Part shown: positions 17,361-24,401 of the stretch, in pieces
Layout of the letters: each line of letters opens with the position of its first letter
Position numbering within the stretch: the first letter of the stretch is position 1
Source: Sulfurimonas sp.
Lineage (GTDB): Bacteria > Campylobacterota > Campylobacteria > Campylobacterales > Sulfurimonadaceae
Direction of reading: 5' to 3'
Assembly: GCA_021157665.1 (NCBI GenBank)
Contig: JAGGWE010000195.1
Location: 1 to 30,131, forward strand
DNA: 30,131 bases
The notes under the pieces: generated by a model
Told to the model about the DNA's origin: nothing
What the model saw: the letters and a program-made list of their open reading frames with translations, nothing else
Databases searched by the model: none
Position numbers and translations under genes: made by a program

Positions 17361-17921
17361 ATGAGACTTTATGCTCTTTGTGATCAAGAACTATTGGACT
17401 CTCGAGGTGTAAGCCTTGAAGAGTTTATTGAGATTGCAAAGGATAATTCTGCTGAGATTATTCAGTATAGAAATAAAAATGCGGATACTTCATTTATAAA
17501 AAATCAACTTATCAAAATTAGAAAAATCTATGATGGTTTTTTAATTGTTAATGATTCGTATGAACTTATAGAGTTTTGTGATGGTGTTCATGTTGGTCAA
17601 GAGGATTTGGCTAAAATTGATTCTGATATATTTACAGCTGTTAAAATTATTAGAAAAGTGATAGGTGGAGATAAAATTTTAGGTATATCTACCCATAATG
17701 AGACTGAAATTTTAGAAGCAAATGAGATGGATTTAAATTATGTAGGTTTAGGTGCATACAGAGATACATCGACAAAAGATGTAGGTGTAGTTTTAGGTAA
17801 TTCGTTAGATAAAATAGCTTCAAAGTCAAAATATTCTGTTGGTGCAATAGGTGGAGTAAAGAAAAGTGATAAGTTCCAAAATGTAACTTATCATGTAATT
17901 GGTAGTGGATTGTTAAACTAA
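17361..17921 (+). CDS. Thiamine phosphate synthase family protein (ThiE/TenI)
   Basis: 186 residues, slightly short for ThiE, which joins the pyrimidine and thiazole halves of thiamine phosphate in a TIM barrel. The active-site elements are recognisable: QYRNKN for the QxRxK loop, VND for the pyrophosphate/Mg site, DGVHVGQEDL, GISTHN, a DTSTK loop equivalent to TxTK, and AIGGV near the C-terminus. Retention of all of these argues for true synthase activity rather than the TenI regulator, which has lost some. It is inserted between accD and rlmH, 8 bases after accD and 1 base before rlmH. A second, longer ThiE may exist elsewhere in the genome. Confidence 0.8.
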   Translation: MRLYALCDQELLDSRGVSLEEFIEIAKDNSAEIIQYRNKNADTSFIKNQLIKIRKIYDGFLIVNDSYELIEFCDGVHVGQEDLAKIDSDIFTAVKIIRKVIGGDKILGISTHNETEILEANEMDLNYVGLGAYRDTSTKDVGVVLGNSLDKIASKSKYSVGAIGGVKKSDKFQNVTYHVIGSGLLN

Positions 17922-17922
17922 A

Positions 17923-18381
17923 ATGAAAATAGAGATAGTGTCAATTGCTAAAAAAGAGAGGTCAATTTATGATCCTTTGTATAAAGAGCTTACAAAGATG
18001 ATATCTCGCTTTGCAAAAGTTACTGATACTGAAATTTTTCCTAAAGATGTAGCAAAATCACACACTATTTCACAAAGTGCCTCACAGCAGGCATATACAA
18101 AGGCTTTAAATCCTTATATAGGTAGGGATTTTTGTGTAACTTTGCATCCTGATGGAAAATTAATCGATAGTTTTGAATTTAGTAAGCTATTAAATGATAG
18201 AATGACCGTGAAATTTTTTATAGGTGGAGCTTATGGCTTTGAAGATGAGTTTATAAAAAAGAGTGATAAGGTTATTAGTTTAGGTAAATTAACTATGAGT
18301 CATAAGATAGCAAAAGCAGTTTTGTTAGAACAGATTTATAGAGGTTTTTCAATACTTAGTAATCATCCATATCATAAGTAA
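17923..18381 (+). CDS. rlmH: 23S rRNA pseudouridine-1915 N3-methyltransferase
   Basis: 152 residues, a SPOUT-class methyltransferase that modifies helix 69 of 23S rRNA in assembled ribosomes. The trefoil-knot SAM site appears as FFIGGAYGF and the C-terminal knot as MSHKIAKAVLLEQIYRGFSIL, ending in NHPYHK like other RlmH proteins. ATG 17923 is 1 base after the preceding stop, so translation is probably coupled. Family and length leave little doubt. Confidence 0.95.
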   Translation: MKIEIVSIAKKERSIYDPLYKELTKMISRFAKVTDTEIFPKDVAKSHTISQSASQQAYTKALNPYIGRDFCVTLHPDGKLIDSFEFSKLLNDRMTVKFFIGGAYGFEDEFIKKSDKVISLGKLTMSHKIAKAVLLEQIYRGFSILSNHPYHK

Positions 18382-18404
18382 CACTAACATATTAAGGATA
18401 AAAA

Positions 18405-18755
18405 TTGCAAGATAGCGAATTAAACTACTTTAAAGAAACTTTAAAGAGTCGTAATAGTCAAATAGTGAAAAATATTAATGGTGTTAATGATGAATTAAAT
18501 CAGTTGAATTCATTAGAGTTAAATGATGAGGGTGATCATGCATCTGTAAACAATAGTTCTATGGTTGAGAGTGTGATTGTACATCAACAAGAAAAAGAAT
18601 TAGGTGAAATAAATGTTGCTTTAGCTAGAATAGAGAATGGTGAATATGGTACTTGTGTAATGTGTGAAGATGATATTGGTTTTCAACGATTAAAAGTGAA
18701 ACCACATGCTGCATATTGCATAGATTGTAGAGAAATAGTAGAAAAATCCAAATAA
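18405..18755 (+). CDS. dksA: DksA-type RNA polymerase-binding stringent-response factor
   Basis: 116 residues. DksA enters the RNA polymerase secondary channel and works with ppGpp at stringent promoters. The coiled-coil tip motif DxxDxA is present (D41, D44, A46), distinguishing it from many TraR-like relatives. The C-terminal zinc finger is C84, C87, C105 and C108, all four ligands kept. The flanking helices form the coiled coil. TTG 18405 is chosen because AAGGAT at 18394-18399 is correctly spaced. A near-match of the dispersed word (CCACATGCT, 18702-18710) lies in the zinc finger. Confidence 0.92.
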   Translation: MQDSELNYFKETLKSRNSQIVKNINGVNDELNQLNSLELNDEGDHASVNNSSMVESVIVHQQEKELGEINVALARIENGEYGTCVMCEDDIGFQRLKVKPHAAYCIDCREIVEKSK

Positions 18756-18772
18756 ATAAAAAGAGAGTTGTT

Positions 18773-19783
18773 ATGCATATAAAAAGATATACAATAGCGT
18801 CATTTATATTGATTGCTTTAATGGGATGGGTAGGAACATTTTCAGATCAGAGTGTTACTATAAATGTATTTGGAGTTGTTTTACCTCCGCTTTCTATCGC
18901 TTTTTTAGTAATGATTCCTATGTTTTTTCTTTATATAGCGAGTGTTGCTCATATCGCTTTTTATTCAATTATAGGAAGTTTTAAACTTCGTAAATATGAA
19001 AAAGATTATGAAAAAATCATAGACTCAATAGTAGATGCCTTATTAGGTAAAGAAAATAGAAATTATATTTTTAAAACACCAAGATATAAGATGTTGGGTT
19101 CATTAGTTGATAACACAACAATTTTTCCAAATACTTTAGACAGTGCATCTATAGAAGATGAAAAAATCCGTAAGACAGTTAAAATTATAGAAGATATTAA
19201 AAATACTAAAATTGTTGATATGAAAAAATTATCTTTACCAATAGATAATTCTTTAGTTATTCAAAATGAGAGAAATAGATATAAAAGTGGTGATGTAAAA
19301 GCTGAAGATTTCTTGGGTTATCCTGATAAATATAATAAGCAATTATTAACTGAGATTTATGTTGATTTTGTTAAAACTGCATCTTTAACTGCTATTGAAA
19401 GTTATAAAACATTTATGAATAAAGAAGCATTGTTCAATATCTTATCTCGTGTTAATTCAGATGAAAATACTCTTGTTATATCTGTTGAATCTCTTATTGA
19501 GTTATTTAAAATGTTAGAGTTAGATACTAAAGATTATTTAGATATTTCTATTTTATTATCTTCGGGTATGATACCAGAACAAAGAATTAAACTTTTTGAA
19601 ACTATTAGTGATGAAAAAGATGAAGCTATGGATGCTTATTTATTTACTCTTTTTGATTTAGAGATGATTGCACCAGCTGATACTATTTTAGAAATATCTC
19701 AGCCTGATGAATATCTTAATTTTAAAGCTTATCAAGCATTAAGAGAACATCATGAAAATTTTAATATCAATCTTTTCATTTAG
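18773..19783 (+). CDS. Conserved membrane protein of unknown function in the dksA-dus interval
   Basis: 336 residues. The N-terminus has two hydrophobic segments (about 7-25 and 33-65, the second long enough for one long or two short helices), followed by about 270 hydrophilic, charged, largely helical residues that should lie in the cytoplasm. No catalytic motif is visible. A membrane protein gene lies at the same place between dksA and the dihydrouridine synthase gene in Campylobacter, which suggests an old, Campylobacterota-specific family. It starts at ATG 18773 with GAGAG upstream and ends 8 bases before dusB. Confidence 0.75.
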   Translation: MHIKRYTIASFILIALMGWVGTFSDQSVTINVFGVVLPPLSIAFLVMIPMFFLYIASVAHIAFYSIIGSFKLRKYEKDYEKIIDSIVDALLGKENRNYIFKTPRYKMLGSLVDNTTIFPNTLDSASIEDEKIRKTVKIIEDIKNTKIVDMKKLSLPIDNSLVIQNERNRYKSGDVKAEDFLGYPDKYNKQLLTEIYVDFVKTASLTAIESYKTFMNKEALFNILSRVNSDENTLVISVESLIELFKMLELDTKDYLDISILLSSGMIPEQRIKLFETISDEKDEAMDAYLFTLFDLEMIAPADTILEISQPDEYLNFKAYQALREHHENFNINLFI

Positions 19784-19791
19784 ATAGGTAT

Positions 19792-20742
19792 ATGATAAAA
19801 AAACTCTCCTTTTCTAAGCCAATCTTTGTATTGGCTCCTCTTGCTGGATTTACAGATTTACCATTTAGAAGTGTTGTTAAAAAATTTGGAGCAGATTTAA
19901 CTGTAAGTGAAATGTTAAGTTCTAATGCTCTTGTTTATAACTCTAAAAAAACTTTTCATATGTTAGAAAAAAGTCCAATTGAAGATCCTTACTCTGTTCA
20001 AATTGCTGGATCAAGCGTAGATATAGTAAAGGGTGCTGTGGAGATTCTTAATGAACATGATGGGATAGATATAATTGATTTAAATTGTGGTTGTCCTGTT
20101 CCAAAAGTTGTAAGTCACGGAAGTGGAAGTTCATTACTTTTAGATTTACCTCTTATGGGTTCAATTATTAAAACTATTAAAGATACATCAAATAAAAGTA
20201 TGACAAGTGTTAAAGTAAGACTTGGATTTGAGAAAAAGAACCATATAGATATAGCAAAAATGGTTGAAGATAGTGGAGCTGATTTTATAGCCGTTCATGG
20301 TAGAACTCGTGCTGGTAAATTTAAAGCAGAAGTTGATTATGATGCCATAAAAGAGATGAAAGAGGCTATCTCTATTCCTGTTATTGCAAATGGTGATATT
20401 GACTCTTATGATAAAGCTAAATGGGTGCTTGAGCATACTGGTACTGATGGTGTTATGATTGGTCGTGGAGCTGTTGGTGCACCTTGGATTTTTCATCAGT
20501 TAAGAAGTGGTGAAAAAGATATATCCATGAGTTTAAAGCATGAGATTATTATGGAACACTTTGATAAAATGATGGAGTTTTATGGAGGGCATGGAGTTCC
20601 TATGTTTAGAAAGCATGTACATACTTATACAAAAGGGTATCGTGGTGCTTCTAAACTTAGAGATGAAGTAAATAGAATAGGTAATATTAAAGAATTTAGA
20701 GATATAATAGATGAGTTTTTTAAAAATGGGGAGTTTGCCTAA
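19792..20742 (+). CDS. dusB: tRNA-dihydrouridine synthase
   Basis: 316 residues, an FMN-dependent TIM-barrel enzyme that reduces uridines in the tRNA D-loop. Family marks in order are APLAGFTDLPFR near the N-terminus, VSEMLSSNAL, DLNCGCPVPKV with catalytic C101, VKVRLGF, AVHGRTR, ANGDI and GVMIGRGAVGAPWIF, the phosphate-binding part. The pattern fits the DusB group best, though Campylobacterota usually have one Dus and the target position could differ. ATG 19792 follows the membrane protein by 8 bases and the next gene starts 2 bases after its stop. Confidence 0.93.
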   Translation: MIKKLSFSKPIFVLAPLAGFTDLPFRSVVKKFGADLTVSEMLSSNALVYNSKKTFHMLEKSPIEDPYSVQIAGSSVDIVKGAVEILNEHDGIDIIDLNCGCPVPKVVSHGSGSSLLLDLPLMGSIIKTIKDTSNKSMTSVKVRLGFEKKNHIDIAKMVEDSGADFIAVHGRTRAGKFKAEVDYDAIKEMKEAISIPVIANGDIDSYDKAKWVLEHTGTDGVMIGRGAVGAPWIFHQLRSGEKDISMSLKHEIIMEHFDKMMEFYGGHGVPMFRKHVHTYTKGYRGASKLRDEVNRIGNIKEFRDIIDEFFKNGEFA

Positions 20743-20744
20743 AA

Positions 20745-21890
20745 ATGCTTGAAATTTCTGAATCGATAAAAACTTTAGATGATGGTGATATAGCAGATAA
20801 TCTTTTTTATTATGATTACAATACAAAGCATCTTTTATCATTAATTAAAAAAGGGTTAGCAGAAGATGACCCTTTATATATGAGTTCATATCGCTCTTTT
20901 GAGGGTGAGGTTTTTGAAAATTTTATTTATGAAAAACTTCTTAGATATGCTGAGAAAAATGAGATAGTTGATAAGTTTATCTTAAAAGGTTATCATCAAA
21001 ATAGATTTAAATCACATCCAAATACACTCTCTATTAGTGAAAAACAACAGATTGTTTATAGAACTAAAAGTAGAGAAATTAGTGAATTTGATGCTATGTT
21101 GATTACTAAAGATAAAGAACTATATTTTGTAGAGATGACACTTGTAAAATCTGTTTTAAAATTGAGAAAAAGACTTAGAAAGAAAAAAGCACTTTTAGAT
21201 ATTATTTTTCCACATTATGAGGTAAAAGCTCTAATTATTTTAAATAAGGGTGCTACTGGAACTAAACAATTTCCATCTTACTGTAAAGTTTGGTTTACAG
21301 ATGAATTTTCTGCAAAGAATGTTTTAGAATATATTCAAAATCCACATGCCAAGAAGTTATTGCCAAAACAGATAATTAAATCTGATAAAATGTTAGAAGC
21401 TCATAAATTAATAGTACATCCATTTAGATATTATAATACTATGACATGGATTACAAGAACACTAAGAGCTCATAAAAAGCATGTTTTAGATATGTACTTT
21501 TTAATGAATCATAAAGTTCAACGCTATCATGATCTATATAATAAGCTTTATATTGGATATATGAGTATTGAAGAGGCTCGTGAGATGTTAAAGTTAGATG
21601 TTGATGAATATCCATCTGATTTAAGAGTTGTTGTAGCTATAGAGAAGAAACATTCAGATGAGATAGTTTTAACATACTATATACAAAAAACTCGTAAAAA
21701 TTTATATCTTTACTCTTTTGATGATTATGAGGTTTTATCTAAAGAGAAAAAAGATCCATATGGAATAACTGTAACTGAGGTGTATCATATAAATAAAGTG
21801 ATGGATGAGAGTTACTCTTTAAATATGTATGATATTAAGAAAATTAAAAAACTTTTAAAAGATAGTTTTATAAAATCACAAACTAAATAG
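20745..21890 (+). CDS. Unknown protein with a possible PD-(D/E)XK-like core
   Basis: 381 residues, very rich in Lys and Tyr, soluble, with no signal peptide. I do not recognise the family. Residues 50-150 have the order expected of a degenerate PD-(D/E)XK nuclease fold: a helix with Glu residues (SFEGEVFENF, E53/E55/E58), a strand carrying D116 in SEFDAMLI, and a strand ending ELYFVEMT with E130. The usual catalytic Lys two residues after E130 is Thr132; K136 in the next helix might substitute. A basic patch follows (KLRKRLRKKK, 139-148), compatible with nucleic acid binding. It is the last gene of the accD run, 2 bases after dusB, and stops inside the stem of a bidirectional terminator. One full copy of the dispersed word lies at 21342. 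Confidence 0.6.
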   Translation: MLEISESIKTLDDGDIADNLFYYDYNTKHLLSLIKKGLAEDDPLYMSSYRSFEGEVFENFIYEKLLRYAEKNEIVDKFILKGYHQNRFKSHPNTLSISEKQQIVYRTKSREISEFDAMLITKDKELYFVEMTLVKSVLKLRKRLRKKKALLDIIFPHYEVKALIILNKGATGTKQFPSYCKVWFTDEFSAKNVLEYIQNPHAKKLLPKQIIKSDKMLEAHKLIVHPFRYYNTMTWITRTLRAHKKHVLDMYFLMNHKVQRYHDLYNKLYIGYMSIEEAREMLKLDVDEYPSDLRVVVAIEKKHSDEIVLTYYIQKTRKNLYLYSFDDYEVLSKEKKDPYGITVTEVYHINKVMDESYSLNMYDIKKIKKLLKDSFIKSQTK

Positions 21891-21906
21891 AATAACTATT
21901 TAGTTT
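21880..21906. terminator. Bidirectional terminator between convergent genes
   Basis: AAACTAAATAG (21880-21890) and CTATTTAGTTT (21896-21906) form an 11-bp perfect stem with an AATAA loop, followed by a T-run on the plus strand and preceded by A-rich sequence that becomes a T-run on the minus strand. The TAG stop of the upstream gene is in the left arm and the minus-strand stop begins at the right edge, so the two genes share it. Confidence 0.7.
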
Positions 21907-22796
21907 TACTCAGTATATGAGATATTTGCAGCTTTTTCTTTGTAAATTTGCATGGGATCTTTTTCTATTTTTGTTTCACCCTCTTTAAGAAATTCATCTA
22001 ACTCTTGGTGTCTATTTTGTAAAATAGTATCAAAATCATCTTGTGTTACAGGTTTATTATCTGTAAATTTGTCTAGTAAAATATTATTTGTACCCATTAA
22101 AACCAAATAACTTTGACCAATAAAATCAAGCATAACTACACTGTTCTTTTCATCAATATTTTTCTGAAATCTAATACTAACATCATCTTGAGCATTATTT
22201 TTAGCATCTTGTGCTACTTTAAATAACCATGAATTTGATTTACCTAGTTTATTTGTAGTATTTATTTTATTTTTTAAAACAAATAAAAGGGCAATACCAA
22301 TGAGTAAAATAGCGATTACTATATAATAGCTTTGAGAAATATCTTCGGTTTGTTTTGTTGGTAGTTTTGAAGAGCTTGACGCTTTAGGTGTTGAAAACAG
22401 CTTTGTTTCTTTAGTAGTGGAACTATTATTTTTAGATGATACGATATTAGTAAATCTTAATCTAAGTCCATAAGAATCAGATGTTTTAGATGCTTTTAGT
22501 TTTGTAGATGATGGAACTTGAGCTACTATTTGAGTATATCCAGATAATGGAACGATATTCAAAGAGTGTAAAAATTTTGAAGATAATTTTTTTGTTTTGG
22601 TTGATTCGATTGAGGTATCTTCAAGTTTAATTGTTATTTTAGAGGGTGTGGTATTTTGCTTGATTTTTCCTTCATATGGAGTGTCAAAGGTAATCATTAC
22701 ATCAACTCTATCCGTTCTGTCGTAAACATTATAACTTAATATTTTTGAGGCGTTTAAAAATAAAGGAAGTAATAAAATAAGTAAAAGTTTAGTCAT
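21906..22796 (-). CDS. fliO: FliO-like flagellar export protein with an added periplasmic domain
   Basis: 296 residues. A signal peptide (about 1-16) is followed by a beta-rich domain (about 17-117) resembling AMIN-type domains that bind peptidoglycan or secretion partners, a Ser/Thr/Lys linker (118-155), one membrane helix (about 157-175), and a cytoplasmic part with a FliO-like beta pattern (VVMLDFIGQSYLVLMGTNNILL). FliO helps assemble the FliP ring of the flagellar export gate. E. coli FliO is much shorter and lacks the periplasmic domain; Helicobacter FliO, encoded beside fliN, has such an extension. The gene overlaps fliN by 8 bases on the minus strand. Identity depends mainly on context and layout, since FliO is poorly conserved. 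Confidence 0.7.
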   Translation of the reverse strand: MTKLLLILLLPLFLNASKILSYNVYDRTDRVDVMITFDTPYEGKIKQNTTPSKITIKLEDTSIESTKTKKLSSKFLHSLNIVPLSGYTQIVAQVPSSTKLKASKTSDSYGLRLRFTNIVSSKNNSSTTKETKLFSTPKASSSSKLPTKQTEDISQSYYIVIAILLIGIALLFVLKNKINTTNKLGKSNSWLFKVAQDAKNNAQDDVSIRFQKNIDEKNSVVMLDFIGQSYLVLMGTNNILLDKFTDNKPVTQDDFDTILQNRHQELDEFLKEGETKIEKDPMQIYKEKAANISYTE

Positions 22797-23136
22797 CTGC
22801 TCTCTCTTTTGCTAAGTGATATAATACAGAACTTGAATCTAAAATTTCATTTATACGAATAGCAAGATTTTTTTCATACACCATAACTTCACCTTTTCCT
22901 AAAATTCGACCATTAACATAAGCTTCAACAGATTCACCAGCTGGTTTTTTAAGGTCGATAATAGAACCTTTTTCATATTTAAGTATCTCAGCAATAGATG
23001 CTTCAGTCTCACCTAAATCAGCGATAAATTCAACTTTCATATCTAAAAGTCCTGAGTAATTCATCCATGATAACTCTTTATCTGCATTATATGGTTCTGT
23101 ATTATCAACATAACTATAACGATTTTTTTTAATCAA
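22789..23136 (-). CDS. fliN: Flagellar motor switch protein FliN
   Basis: 115 residues, with a C-terminal SpoA domain (about 28-100): LDMKVEFIADLGETEASIAEILKY-type strand-helix start, GSIIDLKKPAGESV, YVNGRILGKGEVMV and a final IRINEIL. FliN forms the base of the C-ring and binds FliH during export. The N-terminal 25 residues are divergent and polar. The start ATG overlaps the stop of the CheX-like gene by 4 bases (ATGA) and its 3' end overlaps fliO by 8 bases, so the three genes are one translationally coupled unit. Confidence 0.9.
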   Translation of the reverse strand: MIKKNRYSYVDNTEPYNADKELSWMNYSGLLDMKVEFIADLGETEASIAEILKYEKGSIIDLKKPAGESVEAYVNGRILGKGEVMVYEKNLAIRINEILDSSSVLYHLAKERADD

Positions 23137-23558
23137 CTTAGTTCCTTGATTGCAATAATTAACTCATCATTTTCAACTTTAATAAGCCTAGCTTGATCAT
23201 ATTTAAAATCAAATGTATCTATCTTTTCAAAATGAGGAGTACCAATAGTATATGTATTTTCATTTGCCTCTTCAGCAATCACTTTAGCACTTCCAACAAT
23301 AAGGTTAGCGATTTCAAGTGTCATATCTATAAGCGTTTCTTCATCACTTTTATCTTCTTCTAAAAAGAGTTTTGAAACTCTCTGCATGAAGTTAAAATCA
23401 GAAGCTATATAAACTCTATGTTTTTGACCTTTTTGAATATCTATATCTATGTAAGCAATAAGTGTTCTAGTTTTAGTTATATCCTTAAATATGGCATGTG
23501 GAACTCTAATTTGGTGAATACAAAAGTTTTCAGTTGCTTCTATTATACTTTTTAACAT
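23133..23558 (-). CDS. CheX-like chemotaxis phosphatase domain protein
   Basis: 141 residues. The helix DMTLEIANLIVGSAK (78-92) contains the ExxN signature (E82, N85) of CheC/CheX/FliY phosphatases, which remove phosphate from CheY-P. CheX has one such helix, as here. Strands and a second long helix around it fit the CheX fold. Being coupled to fliN, it may act at the switch, doing what the N-terminal part of FliY does in organisms where FliY is fused to a FliN domain. The ribosome site AAGAAGG lies just upstream. VPHA at 19-22 is encoded by a full copy of the dispersed word (23493). A structural rather than enzymatic role cannot be excluded. Confidence 0.78.
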   Translation of the reverse strand: MLKSIIEATENFCIHQIRVPHAIFKDITKTRTLIAYIDIDIQKGQKHRVYIASDFNFMQRVSKLFLEEDKSDEETLIDMTLEIANLIVGSAKVIAEEANENTYTIGTPHFEKIDTFDFKYDQARLIKVENDELIIAIKELS

Positions 23559-23583
23559 TATTAACCTTCTTTAATTGATATTA

Positions 23584-23589
23584 ATTATA
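23584..23589 (-). promoter_or_regulatory. -10 box for cheX-fliN-fliO
   Basis: TATAAT on the minus strand, 25 bases before the CheX-like start. No sigma-54 (GG-N10-GC) or sigma-28-like element is visible in the 105-base divergent interval, so this flagellar unit looks housekeeping-controlled. Confidence 0.4.
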
Positions 23590-23634
23590 CTTTATGAAAT
23601 ATCAAACCAATATTAAAGTAAAGGTGTGTTGGAG

Positions 23635-23640
23635 TATAAT
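23635..23640 (+). promoter_or_regulatory. -10 box for the permease-uvrA unit
   Basis: TATAAT 23 bases upstream of the ATG at 23664, on the other side of the same divergent interval. The ribosome site is weak. ATG 23654 cannot be the start, as its frame ends after five codons. Confidence 0.4.
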
Positions 23641-23663
23641 TCCAAAAAAGTTTATGGCTGTAT

Positions 23664-24401
23664 ATGATTGAATTGATTTTTCTTGGCTCTTTTGTTGGTT
23701 TATTATCTGGTTTTTTTGGAATTGGTGGAGGTACTATTTTAGTTCCACTTCTTTTAATGCTTGGATATGAGACAAAAATTGCTATCGGTATATCAGTTGT
23801 TCAAATGGTCTTTAGTTCAGCCTTTGGAAGTTATCTTAACAATAAAAAAGGTTTGCTAGATGTGCCTATGGTTGTTATAATTGGAGTTGGTGGATTTATA
23901 GGAGCTTTACTTAGTGGTTTTATCACTTCAAGTTTTAATGATGATACTTTAGAATTTATTTTTCTTTCATTTGCTATATTTGCATTGATTAGAATGTTTT
24001 TCAAATCTAAAGAGTATAGAGAGCAAATAGAAGTTTCCAAATTAGTTCTTTTGACGATAGGTATTCTACTCGGTGCAATGAGTATGACTATTGGTGTTGG
24101 TGGAAGTATTATTTTAGTTCCTATTTTAGTTGGATTTTTACATGTGCCACTAAAAAAAGCCATCTCAGCAGGGTTGTTTTTTGTGGTTTTCTCTTCTGTG
24201 GCAGGTTTAATCTCACATGCCATAGTTGGGCATGTGGATTACGAGAGTGGAGTTATTATCGGCTTAGCATCCTTAATCGGTGTTTATGTTGGAATACACT
24301 TAAAAGATAAAGTAGGTACAGTTTTACAAAGAAGATTGCTAGTAGGTTTTTACCTTTTAGTGGTTTTATATTTAATATATAGGGTTTTTATAAATGGCTA
24401 A
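23664..24401 (+). CDS. TSUP-family (TauE/SafE) membrane permease
   Basis: 245 residues, almost wholly hydrophobic with about 8 membrane segments. Two internal repeats each show the family's glycine-rich start: GFFGIGGGTILVPLL (about 16-30) and MTIGVGGSIILVPIL (about 139-153). TSUP proteins move sulfite, sulfoacetate, thiosulfate-like anions or other organic anions; the substrate cannot be told from sequence. In a sulfur-oxidising Campylobacterota species a sulfur oxyanion would be reasonable, but that is inference. The end overlaps the uvrA start by 8 bases. Two copies of the dispersed word form an inverted pair in its sequence at 24214-24237. Confidence 0.88.
   Translation: MIELIFLGSFVGLLSGFFGIGGGTILVPLLLMLGYETKIAIGISVVQMVFSSAFGSYLNNKKGLLDVPMVVIIGVGGFIGALLSGFITSSFNDDTLEFIFLSFAIFALIRMFFKSKEYREQIEVSKLVLLTIGILLGAMSMTIGVGGSIILVPILVGFLHVPLKKAISAGLFFVVFSSVAGLISHAIVGHVDYESGVIIGLASLIGVYVGIHLKDKVGTVLQRRLLVGFYLLVVLYLIYRVFING
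24214..24237. repeat. Inverted pair of the CACATGCC word inside a gene
   Basis: CACATGCC (24214-24221) and GGCATGTGG (24229-24237) stand head to head with a 7-base loop and can form an 8-bp hairpin within the permease coding sequence, encoding SHAIVGHVD. Coding hairpins of this strength are unusual in such AT-rich DNA. Confidence 0.7.

Noticed and set aside
6378..21350. The word could simply be a recurrent Pro-His-Ala protein motif.
   Set aside because: Copies occur in at least three codon phases, in both orientations, in unrelated proteins and in a noncoding terminator, so no single peptide explains them.
23559..23663. Sigma-54 or sigma-28 promoter for the flagellar genes.
   Set aside because: No GG-N10-GC pair or GCCGATAA-like box is present; only TATAAT boxes are seen in both directions.
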